DNA of 34,876 bases from Magnetospirillum sp. (GCA_016212565.1 JACRFY010000263.1:1-34876); one strand, 5' to 3'. Positions 8,422-16,185 are shown, counted from the first letter of the stretch. Notes: generated by a model not told the origin, from the sequence alone. Program-made: numbers and translations.

Positions 8422-8498
8422 TGGTCGGAGTGAGAGGATTCGAACCTCCGGCCCCTGCCTCCCGAAGACAGTGCTCTACCAGGCTGAGCTACACTCCG
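8422..8498 (-). tRNA. tRNA-Pro (anticodon CGG)
   Basis: The minus strand folds into a full cloverleaf. Acceptor arms are CGGAGTG/CACTCCG with discriminator A and an encoded CCA. The D stem is GCTC/GAGC. The anticodon stem is CTGTC/GGCAG with one G-T pair and loop TTCGGGA, giving anticodon CGG. The T arm carries GGTTCGAATCC. This tRNA reads CCG, a heavily used proline codon here. Confidence 0.96.
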
Positions 8499-8569
8499 GC
8501 AGCCCTTGCGAGGCGCTTCTTATAGCGCCATCGTTCAGGTCGCGCAAAGGGATTTATGGAGGACCGCGG

Positions 8570-8720
8570 CAATGGCGCCGTTCGACGAATGTATCCCCGC
8601 GACCACCATATCCGTCAGATGCTGGACGGGGCGCCGACGGATCGTTTCGACGCGGTTTTCCGGTACGTTGTCGAAAACCTCGACGCCCACGGCGGGCTGA
8701 AGGCCGTCCGGCGCCGGGAT
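8570..8720 (+). pseudogene. remnant of an ISNCY-type DDE transposase N-terminal region
   Basis: One frame reads RDHHIRQMLDGAPTDRFDAV followed by a segment ending GGLKAVRRRDGR. This resembles the early part of a DDE transposase group whose members read 'DNHIR.MLDG....F...F....L...G.L...RRL.GR.LIALDGTE'. The similarity stops at about 8716 before the catalytic LIALDGTE motif, and there is no proper start, so only some 50 residues survive. It lies between tRNA-Pro and the hydrolase. The family name is from memory of the motif, not from a search. Confidence 0.5.
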
Positions 8721-8775
8721 GGCCGAACCAAACCTTGTCCGCGACGGCGGGACGGATTTCCTCCATTCACGGCCG

Positions 8776-9708
8776 TCATTGCCGCGGCATCGGGCCCCAC
8801 CGGAGGGTTCTGTGCGGCCACGGGTTCACCCCGTCGCGCAGCCAAGACAGCGTATCCAGCCAGAACCCCGGCGCGTACCGGGAATGGAACAGGCTGAAAT
8901 GGCCGATGGCTGCCACACCCAGATCTTGCGGCGAAAGGAGCACGGCGGTTGGAGACGCGCCGCGATAATACGCCAAGGCCCGCGTGACCGCACTGACCGT
9001 GCCCAACGCGTCATCGGACACGGCGATGGCGAGAATCGGCGAGGAAACCGCGGCGAAGCGGCGAAGGACCGTCTCTCTCTGGTCCGACGGGTGGCTCAGC
9101 TCCATCCGCGCGCGGCGGAAGCTCCACTCATTGGCGACGCCGGCCGGCAGATCTTCGAGCCAGCCCAGGGCTCGTCCGGGAAAGAAGCCGCACAAGGCCG
9201 TGAGGGCCGGCATGGCGACATGCCATTTCAGGACAAGGCGGAGGCGACGGTGGGGCGCGTAATCGCGCCAGTAGGCGTATTGCGCCCCGACGGTGAGCAT
9301 GCGGTGAATGGCGGCCGCGTTTTTCGATAGCCCCGGCAGGACGCCGCCGATGCTGTGCCCGACCACCAGGATGGGGGAGTCCGGTGCGCGGGCCTTGGCG
9401 AGGCACAGCACCGCATCGAAATCCAGTTCCCCCCAATCGCGCCATCGATAGCCCAAGCCCCGTATGCGGGATGGTCGCGACCGTCCGATGCCGCGGTAAT
9501 CATAGGTCACGACGTCGAAGCCGTGCCCGGCGAGGAATTGGGCGTAGCGATGATAATAGCGCGCCAGGACGCCTGTCGCCGGATTGATGATGACCATGCC
9601 GCTTGGCGGTCCGGCGGTCCTCGTCCAGAAGTGGCCGCCCAGGGCCACGCCATCCCGACAGACGATCTCGATCGGCTGCGCTCCGGGAATCAACGCTTCC
9701 ATCGACAT
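8776..9708 (-). CDS. alpha/beta hydrolase (COG4757-like)
   Basis: A 310-residue alpha/beta-fold hydrolase. The nucleophile elbow is VVGHSIGG with S119. The strand-turn VVTYDYRGIGRS (67-78) is typical of the fold. A late IGHFSLFH holds the likely catalytic His and VSDDALG the likely acid. No signal peptide is seen, so it should be cytosolic; the substrate (ester, lactone or peptide) is unknown. The ATG was chosen because a GAGG lies seven bases upstream. Two earlier in-frame ATGs lack one. It is divergent from a TetR gene with a short spacer containing an inverted repeat, the usual layout of a repressor and its target. Transposase fragments on both sides and less strict G/C third positions suggest acquisition. 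Confidence 0.8.
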   Translation of the reverse strand: MSMEALIPGAQPIEIVCRDGVALGGHFWTRTAGPPSGMVIINPATGVLARYYHRYAQFLAGHGFDVVTYDYRGIGRSRPSRIRGLGYRWRDWGELDFDAVLCLAKARAPDSPILVVGHSIGGVLPGLSKNAAAIHRMLTVGAQYAYWRDYAPHRRLRLVLKWHVAMPALTALCGFFPGRALGWLEDLPAGVANEWSFRRARMELSHPSDQRETVLRRFAAVSSPILAIAVSDDALGTVSAVTRALAYYRGASPTAVLLSPQDLGVAAIGHFSLFHSRYAPGFWLDTLSWLRDGVNPWPHRTLRWGPMPRQ

Positions 9709-9765
9709 CGGCAAACCTCGCATGTCCAGGGGATCGAAAGGCGAGCCTATGGAAAATGCGGGTTT

Positions 9766-9782
9766 GACTACACTCACTAGTC
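9766..9782. promoter_or_regulatory. candidate TetR operator between the divergent hydrolase and regulator genes
   Basis: A perfect inverted repeat GACTA-N7-TAGTC lies in the 89-bp gap between the two divergent genes. It overlaps a TTGACT hexamer (9764-9769) and precedes TATACA (9785-9790) on the plus strand, so a bound repressor would cover the likely tetR promoter. The size is right for a TetR dimer. Confidence 0.42.
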
Positions 9783-9797
9783 GGTATACATCGGGAC

Positions 9798-10376
9798 ATG
9801 GCGCCCATCGAACCATCAACCCGCGACCGCATCGTCGCTGCCGCCTCCAAGCTGTTCTACAGCGAGGGGATCCGTGCCGTGAGCGTGGACGCGGTGGCCG
9901 AGACGGCCGGGGTTACCAAGCGCACCCTCTACTATCATTTCACCAGCAAGGACGAACTCATCGCCGCCTATCTGGACGCACGCGACCAGCCCAATCTCAC
10001 CTTGTTCAAGCGATGGTTCATGGAAACCGAGGGCCCCCTTCCCGATAAGGTCCAGGGCATCTTCCGGAGCCTGGCCAAAGCGGCGCGCCATCCCAAGTGG
10101 AAAGGCTGCGGCTTCCTGCGCACCTCGGCCGAGCTCGCCAATATGCCGGGGCACCCGGCCATGAAGATCGGTGCCGCCCACAAGAAGCGGTTCGAGGACT
10201 GGCTGCGTATTACGTTCGAGTCCGAAGGGATCACGGCGGCACCAAAGCTGGCCCGCCAAGTGGTCCTGCTGCTTGACGGGTCGTTTGCGCTCGTCCTGCT
10301 GCACCGTGACCCGTCCTACATGGAGGCCGCCGGCGAAGCCGCATCCGTTCTCGTCAGCGCCGCATTGGATCGCTGA
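9798..10376 (+). CDS. TetR/AcrR family transcriptional regulator
   Basis: A 192-residue TetR-type regulator. The N-terminal DNA-binding domain is standard: RDRIVAAASKLFYSEGIRAV (9-28) then the helix-turn-helix VDAVAETAGVTKRTLYYHFT (30-49) with KDEL. The C-terminal ligand-binding domain (about 70-190) is helical with a hydrophobic segment QVVLLLDGSFALVLLH. It probably represses itself and the divergent hydrolase through the inverted repeat between them. The inducer is unknown, possibly a substrate or product of the hydrolase. Its stop is followed at once by the end of a transposase remnant on the other strand. Confidence 0.88.
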   Translation: MAPIEPSTRDRIVAAASKLFYSEGIRAVSVDAVAETAGVTKRTLYYHFTSKDELIAAYLDARDQPNLTLFKRWFMETEGPLPDKVQGIFRSLAKAARHPKWKGCGFLRTSAELANMPGHPAMKIGAAHKKRFEDWLRITFESEGITAAPKLARQVVLLLDGSFALVLLHRDPSYMEAAGEAASVLVSAALDR

Positions 10377-10379
10377 TCG

Positions 10380-10849
10380 ATGATCCGGCGAAGGCATGCC
10401 GGGACGCCGTTGCCGTCCTCCAGCTTGAAGGACCGCGAGCCCATTCGGACGAGAAAGTCTCCGCCATGATCAATCATGTAGCGCAGGCCCTCCGGCCGGG
10501 CGAAGCCGCGATCGGCAATCCTCAATTCACCGGTGGTCACCGCGATCCGCTGCAACCCTTCGCCCTCGGCGACAGGTGTCAGTATCATCCGCCCCATTTG
10601 GCCGCTCGGCAGGTCGAACCCCGCATACAGGCGCCACCCCGGCTTGTCGGACCCGACACCGCCGAAGGTCGAGCCGTCCACAAGACGGATCAACCGTCGG
10701 CCAGCGCCAAGGGACTGGACCGCAGGTGCCCGCGCCCGCAGGACGGTCTGGACCAGTGACTCCAGCCCACGCCGCGGCCTGACGGAGTGACAAATCCCCT
10801 GGCCCCCAAGCCACCGCCAGTCGCAGCAATGCCTCGCCGCTCCGGGACG
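10380..10849 (-). pseudogene. decayed IS4-family transposase with internal deletion and frameshift
   Basis: On the minus strand the 5' part reads EALLRLAVAWGPGDLSLRQA followed by AAWAG, matching the start of IS4-type transposases. At about 10770 the frame changes and a stretch expected between the two conserved parts is missing. The other frame then continues with RRLIRLVDGSTFGGVG, WRLYAGFDLPSG, GELRIADRGFARPEGL and GDFLVRMGSRSFKLEDG. These hold the DDE-type motifs VDGST and ADRG. The reading ends at the tetR stop. No intact start, no complete frame and no clear terminal repeats remain. The upstream end abuts the ubiK stop codon, so it marks one border of the hydrolase/TetR insert. Confidence 0.68.
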
Positions 10850-10851
10850 CC

Positions 10852-11109
10852 TCAGTCGGCGGCGACGCCCAGCTTGGCTTCCAGCGCGGCGATGCGCTTG
10901 GCCAGCGCCTCGTTCTCGGCGCGCGCCTTGACGGCCATCGCCTGAACGACCTCGAACTCCTCGCGGCGGACCAGATCCATGCCGGCGGTCAGGCGCTCCA
11001 TCTGCTGGCGGACCAGCGATTCCATCTCGTTGCGCAGACCGGACAGAGCGCCCATGGCGCCACCGGCGACGCGGGACAGGTCTTCGAACAGCGGCTTCTG
11101 AGTGTACAT
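10852..11109 (-). CDS. ubiK: UbiK-type accessory factor (BMFP/DUF526 coiled coil)
   Basis: An 85-residue protein of the BMFP/UbiK family, a lipid-interacting trimeric coiled coil that assists aerobic ubiquinone biosynthesis. It has the family's pattern: an N-terminal amphipathic segment (MYTQKPLFEDLSRVAGGAMG), a middle helix rich in Glu/Arg/Gln (LVRQQMERLTAGMDLVRREE) and a C-terminal coiled coil ending in EALAKRIAALEAKLG. The internal ATG was preferred over one twelve codons upstream because it gives the family's usual length and start and has AAGGG upstream. A promoter with TTGCAA and CATAAT lies just upstream. Its 3' end touches the IS4 remnant, yet the protein looks complete. Confidence 0.85.
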   Translation of the reverse strand: MYTQKPLFEDLSRVAGGAMGALSGLRNEMESLVRQQMERLTAGMDLVRREEFEVVQAMAVKARAENEALAKRIAALEAKLGVAAD

Positions 11110-11143
11110 GACGGGCGCCCTTTCGGCTGCAGGCTTGCCGGCC

Positions 11144-11171
11144 ATTATGCGAATGCGGGGCCGATTTGCAA
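11144..11171 (-). promoter_or_regulatory. likely sigma-70 promoter of ubiK
   Basis: On the minus strand TTGCAA is followed after 16 bp by CATAAT, about 35 bp upstream of the ubiK start. The two hexamers match sigma-70 consensus at 4/6 and 5/6. Confidence 0.5.
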
Positions 11172-11279
11172 TGCCGACCGCGGAAAAATGCCAGGGATTC
11201 CGCGCGTCTCACCCCCTTGCGTAGGAGGGGACCTACCCGTCCTGGTGTGGCGACTCCCGTCCGCCGGCGCCGTTTGGGA

Positions 11280-11523
11280 GCCAAGGGTTCTCACCACCCA
11301 TCACGTTCCGCGACGGTCAAAAAAGGGAACCACAGAGACACAGAGGCACAGAGAGAACGTTCGGATGCCCCCCGCAATCGCCTCCCGGCGACGGGATGAT
11401 CGATCAATGATCGCGTAACGCGGTGGCGGAGACGCCCGAAAGGCATCTCCGTGCCTCTGTGTCTGTGGTTCACTTTCCTTTCCGGCTGGGCCTGCAACGT
11501 GATGGGTGGTGAGGCCAAGGGTT
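11280..11523. mobile_element. MITE-like element with 18-bp terminal inverted repeats and 10-bp direct repeats
   Basis: The core (11290-11513, 224 bp) begins with CTCACCACCCATCACGTT and ends with its exact reverse complement (11496-11513). The direct repeat GCCAAGGGTT stands immediately outside both ends (11280-11289, 11514-11523), as a target-site duplication would. Inside, a second imperfect inverted pair (11327-11355 and 11447-11471) carries ACCACAGAGACACAGAGGCA, a low-complexity CACAGAG-type sequence I recall seeing scattered in unrelated bacterial genomes. No open frame of note lies within it. It fills most of the gap between ubiK and rfaD. Confidence 0.7.
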
Positions 11524-11550
11524 GCCCCGGTCTGCGCCCCGGCCTATAAA
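11522..11550 (+). promoter_or_regulatory. likely promoter of rfaD
   Basis: TTGCCC is followed after 17 bp by TATAAA, 26 bp before the rfaD ATG. The first two bases of the -35 are also the last two of the direct repeat flanking the MITE-like element, so the element sits directly against this promoter. The reconstructed empty site keeps both hexamers. Confidence 0.5.
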
Positions 11551-11576
11551 CAGCCAACCATAGCGGAGCATACCCG

Positions 11577-12563
11577 ATGATCGTCGTCACCGGAGGGGCC
11601 GGATTCATCGGCTCCAACATCCTCGCCGCTCTCGAGGCGCGGGGCAGCGGCAAGCTGGTGGTCTGCGACCGCCTGCGCTCCAACGACAAGTGGAAGAACA
11701 TCGCCAAGCGCGAGCTGGCCGACATCGTCCATCCCGAACAGCTGTTCGACTTCCTGGAGGCGAACCGCAAGCAGGTCGAGGTGATCTTCCACATGGGCGC
11801 CATCTCGGCGACCACCGAGACCGATGCCGACAAGATCGCCGCCAACAACTTCTCGCTGTCGCTGGCGCTGTGGAAGTGGTGCGCGATGTCCAACGTGCGC
11901 CTGATCTACGCCTCGTCCGCCGCCACCTACGGCGACGGCACCGAGGGCTTCGACGACGACTGGTCGATGGACCACCTGGCCAAGCTGCGGCCGATGAACG
12001 CCTATGGCTGGTCGAAGCATCTCTTCGACCGCCGGGTATCGCGCAAGATCGCCTCCAACGCGCGCAAGCCGCCGCAATGGGCGGGGCTGAAATTCTTCAA
12101 CGTCTATGGCCCCAACGAGTACCACAAGGGCGGCCAGCAGAGCGTGGTGGCGCAGATCTATCCCAACGCCAAGGTCGGCGCCGCCTATCAGCTGTTCCGC
12201 TCGCACAACCCGCGCTACAAGGACGGCGGGCAGATGCGCGACTTCATCTGGGTCGGCGACTGCGTCGACGTGATGATGTGGCTGCTCGACAATCCCCAGG
12301 TCAACGGCATCTTCAACGTCGGCACCGGGCAGGCGCGCACCTTCCTCGACCTGGCCGGTTCGGTCTACGTGGCGCTGGGCCAGCAGCCCAACATCAAGTT
12401 CCAGGACACGCCGCTGGCGATTCGCGACAAGTATCAATATTTCACCGAAGCGCGCATGGAGCGCCTGCGCACCGCCGGCTATACCAAGCCCTTCACGGCG
12501 CTGGAGGATGGGGTGGCCCGCTACGTCCAGCACTACCTCGACCGCGCCGACCGCTACGAGTAG
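11577..12563 (+). CDS. rfaD: ADP-L-glycero-D-manno-heptose-6-epimerase
   Basis: A 328-residue extended short-chain dehydrogenase of the RfaD/HldD group. It makes ADP-L-glycero-D-manno-heptose, the sugar donor for the inner core of lipopolysaccharide, in the cytosol. The NADP-binding motif TGGAGFIG is at 5-12, SSAATYGDG at 113-121, and the catalytic Y143-x3-K147 (NAYGWSKHLFD). FFNVYGPNEYHKGGQQSV is characteristic of the epimerase. Length is normal. lgt begins 12 bp downstream, and the genes to pgeF run almost without gaps, so a joint transcript is likely. Presence implies a heptose-containing LPS core. Confidence 0.94.
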   Translation: MIVVTGGAGFIGSNILAALEARGSGKLVVCDRLRSNDKWKNIAKRELADIVHPEQLFDFLEANRKQVEVIFHMGAISATTETDADKIAANNFSLSLALWKWCAMSNVRLIYASSAATYGDGTEGFDDDWSMDHLAKLRPMNAYGWSKHLFDRRVSRKIASNARKPPQWAGLKFFNVYGPNEYHKGGQQSVVAQIYPNAKVGAAYQLFRSHNPRYKDGGQMRDFIWVGDCVDVMMWLLDNPQVNGIFNVGTGQARTFLDLAGSVYVALGQQPNIKFQDTPLAIRDKYQYFTEARMERLRTAGYTKPFTALEDGVARYVQHYLDRADRYE

Positions 12564-12575
12564 GGAAGGATCCCC

Positions 12576-13379
12576 GTGCTGGCTCTCGCCTATCCGCACA
12601 TCGACCCCATCGCCATCGAGCTGGGGCCGTTGGCCGTTCGCTGGTACGCCCTCGCCTACATGGCCGGGCTGATCCTCGGCTGGAACTACGTCAAGGCGCT
12701 GGTGCGCCGGCCGCCCCACGCCATGGCCGAGCCGCTGGTCGACGACTTCCTGGTCTGGGCGACGCTGGGCGTGGTGCTGGGCGGGCGGATGGGCTACGTG
12801 CTGTTCTACAAGCCGGGCTTCTATCTCGCCCATCCCGGCGAGATCCTGCAATTGTGGCACGGCGGCATGGCCTTCCACGGCGGAGCGCTGGGGGTGATCC
12901 TGGCCATCGTGCTGTTCTGCCGCAAATACAGGCTGTCGATCCTGGCGGTGGGCGACGTGGTGTGCTGCGCCGTGCCCATCGGCCTGTTCTTCGGCCGCAT
13001 CGCCAACTTCATCAACGGCGAGCTGTTCGGCCGCGTCGCTCCCGATGTGCCGTGGGCGATGATCTTTCCCGGCGGCGGCCCCGATCCCCGCCATCCCAGC
13101 CAGCTCTATCAGGCGGGCCTGGAGGGGCTGGCGCTGTTCGTGCTGCTGGCGCTGCTGTGGCGCCTGCCGGCGGTGCGCTTCCGCCCCGGCACCCTGGCCG
13201 GCGCCTTCCTCGCCGGCTATGGCGTCGCCCGCATCGTCGGCGAGCTGTTCCGCCAGCCCGACGCCCATCTCGGCTTCCTGTGGGCCGGCACCACCATGGG
13301 TCAGGTGCTGTCGCTGCCGCTGATCGCGGCCGGCGCGGCGCTGATCGTGGTGGCGCAGCGGCGGCCGAAGGTGGCATGA
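12576..13379 (+). CDS. lgt: prolipoprotein diacylglyceryl transferase
   Basis: A 267-residue inner-membrane enzyme that moves diacylglycerol from phosphatidylglycerol to the lipobox cysteine of prolipoproteins, the first step of lipoprotein maturation. The essential region is intact: WHGGMAFHGG (94-103) with H101, and the Lgt signature GRIANFINGELFGR (140-153) with R141, N144 and G152, at spacing like the E. coli residues H103, R143, N146 and G154. Several membrane segments are evident. The start is GTG with GGAAGGA upstream. Its stop overlaps the methyltransferase start (ATGA), so the two are translationally coupled. Confidence 0.95.
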   Translation: MLALAYPHIDPIAIELGPLAVRWYALAYMAGLILGWNYVKALVRRPPHAMAEPLVDDFLVWATLGVVLGGRMGYVLFYKPGFYLAHPGEILQLWHGGMAFHGGALGVILAIVLFCRKYRLSILAVGDVVCCAVPIGLFFGRIANFINGELFGRVAPDVPWAMIFPGGGPDPRHPSQLYQAGLEGLALFVLLALLWRLPAVRFRPGTLAGAFLAGYGVARIVGELFRQPDAHLGFLWAGTTMGQVLSLPLIAAGAALIVVAQRRPKVA

Positions 13380-14437
13380 GCGCCGCGGCGCTGGGGACCA
13401 TCCTCGCCGAGCGCATCCGCGCCGAGGGCCCCCTGCCGCTGCCGGCGTTCATGGCCGCGGCGCTGATGCATCCCCGGTTCGGCTATTATACGACCCGCGA
13501 TCCCTTGGGCGGACAGGGCGACTTCACCACCGCGCCGGAAATCAGCCAGATGTTCGGCGAGCTGATCGGGGTGTGGTGCCTGCTGGCGTGGCAGAGCATG
13601 GGCATGCCGTCGCCGTTCGTGCTCGCCGAGCTGGGGCCGGGCCGCGGCACCCTGATGGCCGATCTGCTGCGCGCCGTCGCCTCGGTGCCCGACTTCACCG
13701 CCGCCGCCGATCTGTGGCTGGTCGAGGCCAGCCCGACGCTGCGCAACCGCCAGCGCCAGCGCCTCGACGGCGTCGCCGTGTCGTGGGCCGAGCGGGTCGA
13801 GGACCTGCCGCCGGGGCCGCTGCTGGTGGTGGCCAACGAGTTCTTCGACGCCCTGCCCATCGAGCAGTTCGAATGCCAAGGCGGCCTGTGGCACCGCCGT
13901 CTGGTCGGACTGGATTCCGCGGGCGGGTTCGCCTTCGTCCGCGGCCCGGCGGTCGAGCCGCCGTTCGCCCCGGCCCCCGACGGGGCGATCGTCGAGACCT
14001 GCCCGGAGGGCCGGCGCATCGCCGCCCTGCTGGGCGCCCGGCTGGCGCGCGACGGCATCGCCGCCCTGGTGATCGATTACGGTCACGCCCGGACCGCGGT
14101 GGGCGAGACCCTGCAAGCGGTCAAGTCCCACGCCTTCCATCCGGTGCTGGCCACGCCCGGCCAGGCCGACCTGACCGCCCATGTCGATTTTCAGGCCCTG
14201 GCCGAGGCGGCCATGCCGGCCCGGGCGTTCGGCCCGGTCGAACAGGGCTCGTTCCTGGTCCGTCTGGGGATCCACACCCGGGCCGGCATGCTGGCGCAGG
14301 CCGCAGGTCCTGAGATGACCGCCGACATCGCAGGCCAGATGCGCCGCTTGATCGACCCGACCGAAATGGGCACCCTGTTCAAGGTGCTGGCGCTGGCCCA
14401 TCCCGCCGTGGCGCTCCTTCCCGGACTGGATCCCTGA
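13376..14437 (+). CDS. SAM-dependent methyltransferase, MidA/NDUFAF7 family (COG1565)
   Basis: A 353-residue DUF185/COG1565 methyltransferase. Its mitochondrial relative NDUFAF7 (MidA) dimethylates an arginine of a complex I subunit during assembly, so a similar job on bacterial complex I is plausible but not shown. Visible motifs are FGYYTTRDPLGGQGDFTTAP (35-54), typical of the family, the SAM-binding ELGPGRG (85-91), and ANEFFDALPIEQF (about 158-170). No signal peptide. The ATG overlaps the lgt stop and the stop is one base before the pgeF ATG. The lgt-methyltransferase-pgeF order is, as I recall, a common alphaproteobacterial arrangement. Confidence 0.88.
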   Translation: MSAAALGTILAERIRAEGPLPLPAFMAAALMHPRFGYYTTRDPLGGQGDFTTAPEISQMFGELIGVWCLLAWQSMGMPSPFVLAELGPGRGTLMADLLRAVASVPDFTAAADLWLVEASPTLRNRQRQRLDGVAVSWAERVEDLPPGPLLVVANEFFDALPIEQFECQGGLWHRRLVGLDSAGGFAFVRGPAVEPPFAPAPDGAIVETCPEGRRIAALLGARLARDGIAALVIDYGHARTAVGETLQAVKSHAFHPVLATPGQADLTAHVDFQALAEAAMPARAFGPVEQGSFLVRLGIHTRAGMLAQAAGPEMTADIAGQMRRLIDPTEMGTLFKVLALAHPAVALLPGLDP

Positions 14438-14438
14438 G

Positions 14439-15209
14439 ATGATCACCCTGTCGGCGTTGAACGAGCTCAACCGCATCCGCCACGGCTTTATGACCCGCGA
14501 GGGCGGCGTGTCCGGTGGGATGTACGCCAGCCTCAACTGCGGGGCCGGCTCGCAGGACGATCCCGCCGCGGTGACCGAGAACCGCGCCCGCGCCATGGCC
14601 CTGCTCGACCTGCCGCCGACGGCGCTGGTCACCGTCTACCAGGCCCACACCCCCGAAGTGGCGGTGGTCGAGGCCCCGTGGGCGCCGGGCAGCCCGCCCA
14701 CCGCCGACGCCATGGTCACCCGCCGCCCCGGCTTGGCGTTGGGCATCCTGACCGCCGATTGCGCGCCGGTGCTGCTCGCCGACGGCAAGGCGGGGGTGAT
14801 CGCCGCCGCCCATGCCGGGTGGAGGGGCGCCCTGGCCGGCGTGCTCGACAACACGGTGGCGCGGATGGTCGATCTGGGGGCCAGGACGGCCAACATCGTC
14901 GCCGCCGTCGGTCCCTGCATCGGCCAGCGCTCCTATGAGGTGGGGCCGGAATTCCCCGCCCCGTTCATGGCCGAGGACGAGGCCAATGCCGATTTCTTCG
15001 CCCCGGCCCCACGGGCGGGGCGCTACCTGTTCGACCTGCCCGGCTATGTGTCGCGGCGCCTGGCCCGCCAAGGGGTGCACGAGGTGACGCGGGTGCCGGC
15101 CGATACCTGCCGCGACGAGCAGCGCTTCTTCAGCTACCGCCGCGCCACCCTGCGCCAGGAGCCGGATTACGGCCGCCAGTTGTCGGCGATCGTCTTGGAG
15201 CGGCGATGA
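14439..15209 (+). CDS. pgeF: PgeF/YfiH-type copper-dependent purine nucleoside/cell-wall amidase family protein
   Basis: A 256-residue protein of the PgeF (YfiH, 'laccase domain') family. Members have been described as peptidoglycan editing factors that remove wrongly built cell-wall peptides and as multifunctional purine nucleoside enzymes. The metal-binding residues are in place: H70 (YQAHTP), C108 (LTADCAPVLL) and H125 (AHAGWRG). GPCIGQRSYEVGPEF in the second half is also conserved. Length is usual. It starts one base after the methyltransferase stop. A dispersed repeat element lies between its end and the lipoprotein gene. Confidence 0.9.
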   Translation: MITLSALNELNRIRHGFMTREGGVSGGMYASLNCGAGSQDDPAAVTENRARAMALLDLPPTALVTVYQAHTPEVAVVEAPWAPGSPPTADAMVTRRPGLALGILTADCAPVLLADGKAGVIAAAHAGWRGALAGVLDNTVARMVDLGARTANIVAAVGPCIGQRSYEVGPEFPAPFMAEDEANADFFAPAPRAGRYLFDLPGYVSRRLARQGVHEVTRVPADTCRDEQRFFSYRRATLRQEPDYGRQLSAIVLERR

Positions 15210-15221
15210 CCCCGCCTGTCG

Positions 15222-15324
15222 CCGTCATGCCCGGACTTGTTCCGGGCATCCACGCCGATCCGCATCGCCAATCGTTCGTGCTGCGGTACCACATGGATGG
15301 CCGGGTCAAGCCCGGCCATGACGG
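15222..15324 (-). repeat. 103-bp paired-palindrome dispersed repeat, copy 1
   Basis: Two palindromic arms of about 31 bp face each other: CCGTCATGCCCGGACTTGTT... at the left and the mirrored ...AAGCCCGGCCATGACGG at the right, with a 40-bp centre. The reverse complement aligns along its whole length, centre included, to 24613-24714, so it is a defined element and not just two chance hairpins. It fills the gap between pgeF and the lipoprotein gene and ends three bases before the latter's ATG. Confidence 0.75.
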
Positions 15325-15327
15325 CAA

Positions 15328-16185
15328 ATGATCGATTTGGTCGTCCGTGGCCGCGGGGCCGTGTTCCTTTTCGTATTTCTGCTCTCCGCCTGCGCCTTGC
15401 CGCAACCCTTCCGCCACGATGAGGGGGCCGCCGAGGATCTGGCGCGGCCGCGCACCGGGCGGGCGGTGGCGGTGCCGGCGGTGGCCGGCTCGCCGCATGG
15501 CCGCGCCGCCGCCGAGGCGATGGTCAAGGCGCTGGTGGCCCGCGACATCCCCGCCACCGGCCGCGAGGATCTGCTCGCCCCCCTGGTGCTGCAAGGCGCC
15601 GTCGAGGAAGGCGGCATCCGCTGGACGCTGCGCGGCGGCGAGGGGGAGGTCGGGCATCTGCAGCCCATCTCGCCCACCGGCTTGCTGCGCGGCGATCCCA
15701 CCGCCCTCAGGATTGCGGCGGAAACGGCGGCGGCGGCGCTGGCCCCGGCCTTCGCCGATCCCCACGCCGGGCAGGTCGCCGCCGCCGCGCCGCGCCCACG
15801 GGCGACCATTCGCCTGACCGATCCCGCCGGACTGCCCGGCGACGGCGACAAGGCGTTGCCGCGGGCGATGCGGACGGCGCTGGAACGCGCCGGCGTGGTG
15901 GTGCGCGACACCGATGTCGAGCATCACCTGGAGGCCAGGGTGACCGTCTCGCCCGGCCGTCCCGGCGAGGAACTCCTTACCGTGGTGTGGGTGCTCAAAC
16001 GCGCCGACGGCCGCCAACTGGCGGCCATCGATCAGCAAGGCGCGGTGCCCAAGGGACGCCTCGACGGGCCATGGGGCAGCCTGGCCGGCGACATCGCCGC
16101 CGGCGGCGCCGACGGCGTGCTGCAGGCGCTGTCGGCGGTCAAACCGTCGCTGATGCGGCCCGTTGACGGTTTACAGGATAGATGA
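15328..16185 (+). CDS. putative outer-membrane or periplasmic lipoprotein, function unknown
   Basis: A 285-residue protein with a lipoprotein signal: hydrophobic run 11-20 and lipobox LLSAC with C22, followed by ALPQPFRHD. With no Asp right after the Cys it would be expected to move to the outer membrane. The mature part is rich in Ala, Gly and Arg; I recognise no domain. It would be a substrate of the Lgt encoded upstream, though that is true of every lipoprotein. The start has no good ribosome-binding site because a dispersed repeat ends three bases upstream. A downstream TTG at codon 4 is possible and would keep the lipobox. The prs promoter overlaps its 3' end. Confidence 0.72.
   Translation: MIDLVVRGRGAVFLFVFLLSACALPQPFRHDEGAAEDLARPRTGRAVAVPAVAGSPHGRAAAEAMVKALVARDIPATGREDLLAPLVLQGAVEEGGIRWTLRGGEGEVGHLQPISPTGLLRGDPTALRIAAETAAAALAPAFADPHAGQVAAAAPRPRATIRLTDPAGLPGDGDKALPRAMRTALERAGVVVRDTDVEHHLEARVTVSPGRPGEELLTVVWVLKRADGRQLAAIDQQGAVPKGRLDGPWGSLAGDIAAGGADGVLQALSAVKPSLMRPVDGLQDR

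Noticed and set aside
8556-8897. Complete 113-residue plus-strand protein beside tRNA-Pro
   Set aside because: Only its first half resembles a transposase. The second half is antisense to the hydrolase, so it is a remnant and not a gene.
8422-10851. tRNA-Pro as an integration site for the hydrolase/TetR insert
   Set aside because: The insert is on the 5' side of the tRNA, no duplicate of the tRNA 3' end is present at the far border, and there is no integrase. The IS remnants explain the insert better.
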